This document shows, one piece after another, positions 22,016 through 22,054 of a stretch of DNA of 22,054 nt. The position numbers and the translations under genes were made by a program. Numbering within the stretch: the stretch's first letter is position 1; every line of letters begins with the position of its first letter. The stretch lies in NCBI GenBank assembly GCA_029218485.1, contig JAQXRK010000189.1:1-22054 (forward strand), written 5' to 3'. The notes beneath the pieces are model-generated. The model did no database searches and was not told where the DNA came from. It saw only the letters and a list, made by a program, of their open reading frames with translations. The stretch is from a bacterium (lineage in GTDB: Bacteria > Bacillota > Clostridia > Christensenellales > CAG-138).

Positions 22016-22054
22016 ATGCAGAAACGCTGGAAACAAGTCCTTACCGTCCTCCTG
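22016..22054 (+). CDS. Start of an unidentified gene, cut by the window end
   Basis: ATG 22016 follows an AAGGAG site (22001-22006) and a good promoter. Only 13 codons are visible (MQKRWKQVLTVLL). Basic residues followed by hydrophobic ones suggest a signal peptide or first membrane helix. Nothing more can be said about its function. Confidence 0.6.
   Translation, partial: MQKRWKQVLTVLL

Overview
This is a GC-rich (roughly 60%) chromosomal window. It most resembles a Gram-positive anaerobe of the Clostridia, in the Oscillospiraceae-like gut Firmicutes. The evidence is strong AGGAGG-type ribosome sites before most genes, sigma-A-like promoters with 17-bp spacers, a Spo0A-type DNA-binding domain, an ATP-dependent 6-phosphofructokinase, and a clostridial-style regulator-potABCD operon. 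No tRNA, rRNA, IS element, CRISPR array or phage gene is visible. The taxonomic call is inference from these features.

Layout. (1) 1-944: a pair of short chromate-transporter (CHR) genes, the first cut by the window edge, followed by a strong terminator. (2) 1435-1827: a small protein resembling the Spo0A C-terminal DNA-binding domain, convergent with pfkA (1896-2870, minus) across a shared bidirectional hairpin. (3) 3446-9646: a tight six-gene plus-strand operon: GNAT-like protein, SCP2/archaeal-type thiolase-like protein, DUF35 zinc-ribbon/OB-fold partner, DUF2877 protein (AllH/YlbF-like), FdrA (AllF), and DUF1116 protein (AllG/YlbE-like). The last three match the E. coli oxamate carbamoyltransferase set. 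(4) 9792-10601: a cyclase-family metal hydrolase with its own promoter and an inverted repeat over the -35 box. (5) 10744-11295: a membrane-anchored protein of unknown function. (6) 11487-15170: a three-subunit molybdenum hydroxylase (FAD, 2x[2Fe-2S], Mo subunits). (7) 15485-16843: a UraA-type NCS2 nucleobase permease behind a well-formed promoter and a ~215-nt leader that can fold extensively. (8) 17151-21871, minus: cupin/XRE regulator, potA, potB, potC and potD, a spermidine/putrescine importer. (9) 22016-22054: the first codons of a divergent gene.

How they may work together. Regions 3, 4, 6 and 7 read as one catabolic locus. An NCS2 permease imports a nucleobase-like N-heterocycle, and a molybdenum hydroxylase oxidises it. 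A cyclase-family hydrolase could open the ring, and the FdrA-DUF1116-DUF2877 set could release the ureido/carbamoyl group as carbamoyl phosphate. The unusual part is that this carbamoyltransferase set lies in one operon behind a thiolase/DUF35 pair and a GNAT protein. The thiolase-like protein has proline where the nucleophilic cysteine should be. No allantoinase, ureidoglycolate enzyme or carbamate kinase is present here, so the substrate is not established. The permease signature (Glu pair 49 residues apart and an NTTYSEN motif) points to uracil-type rather than xanthine/urate-type substrates.
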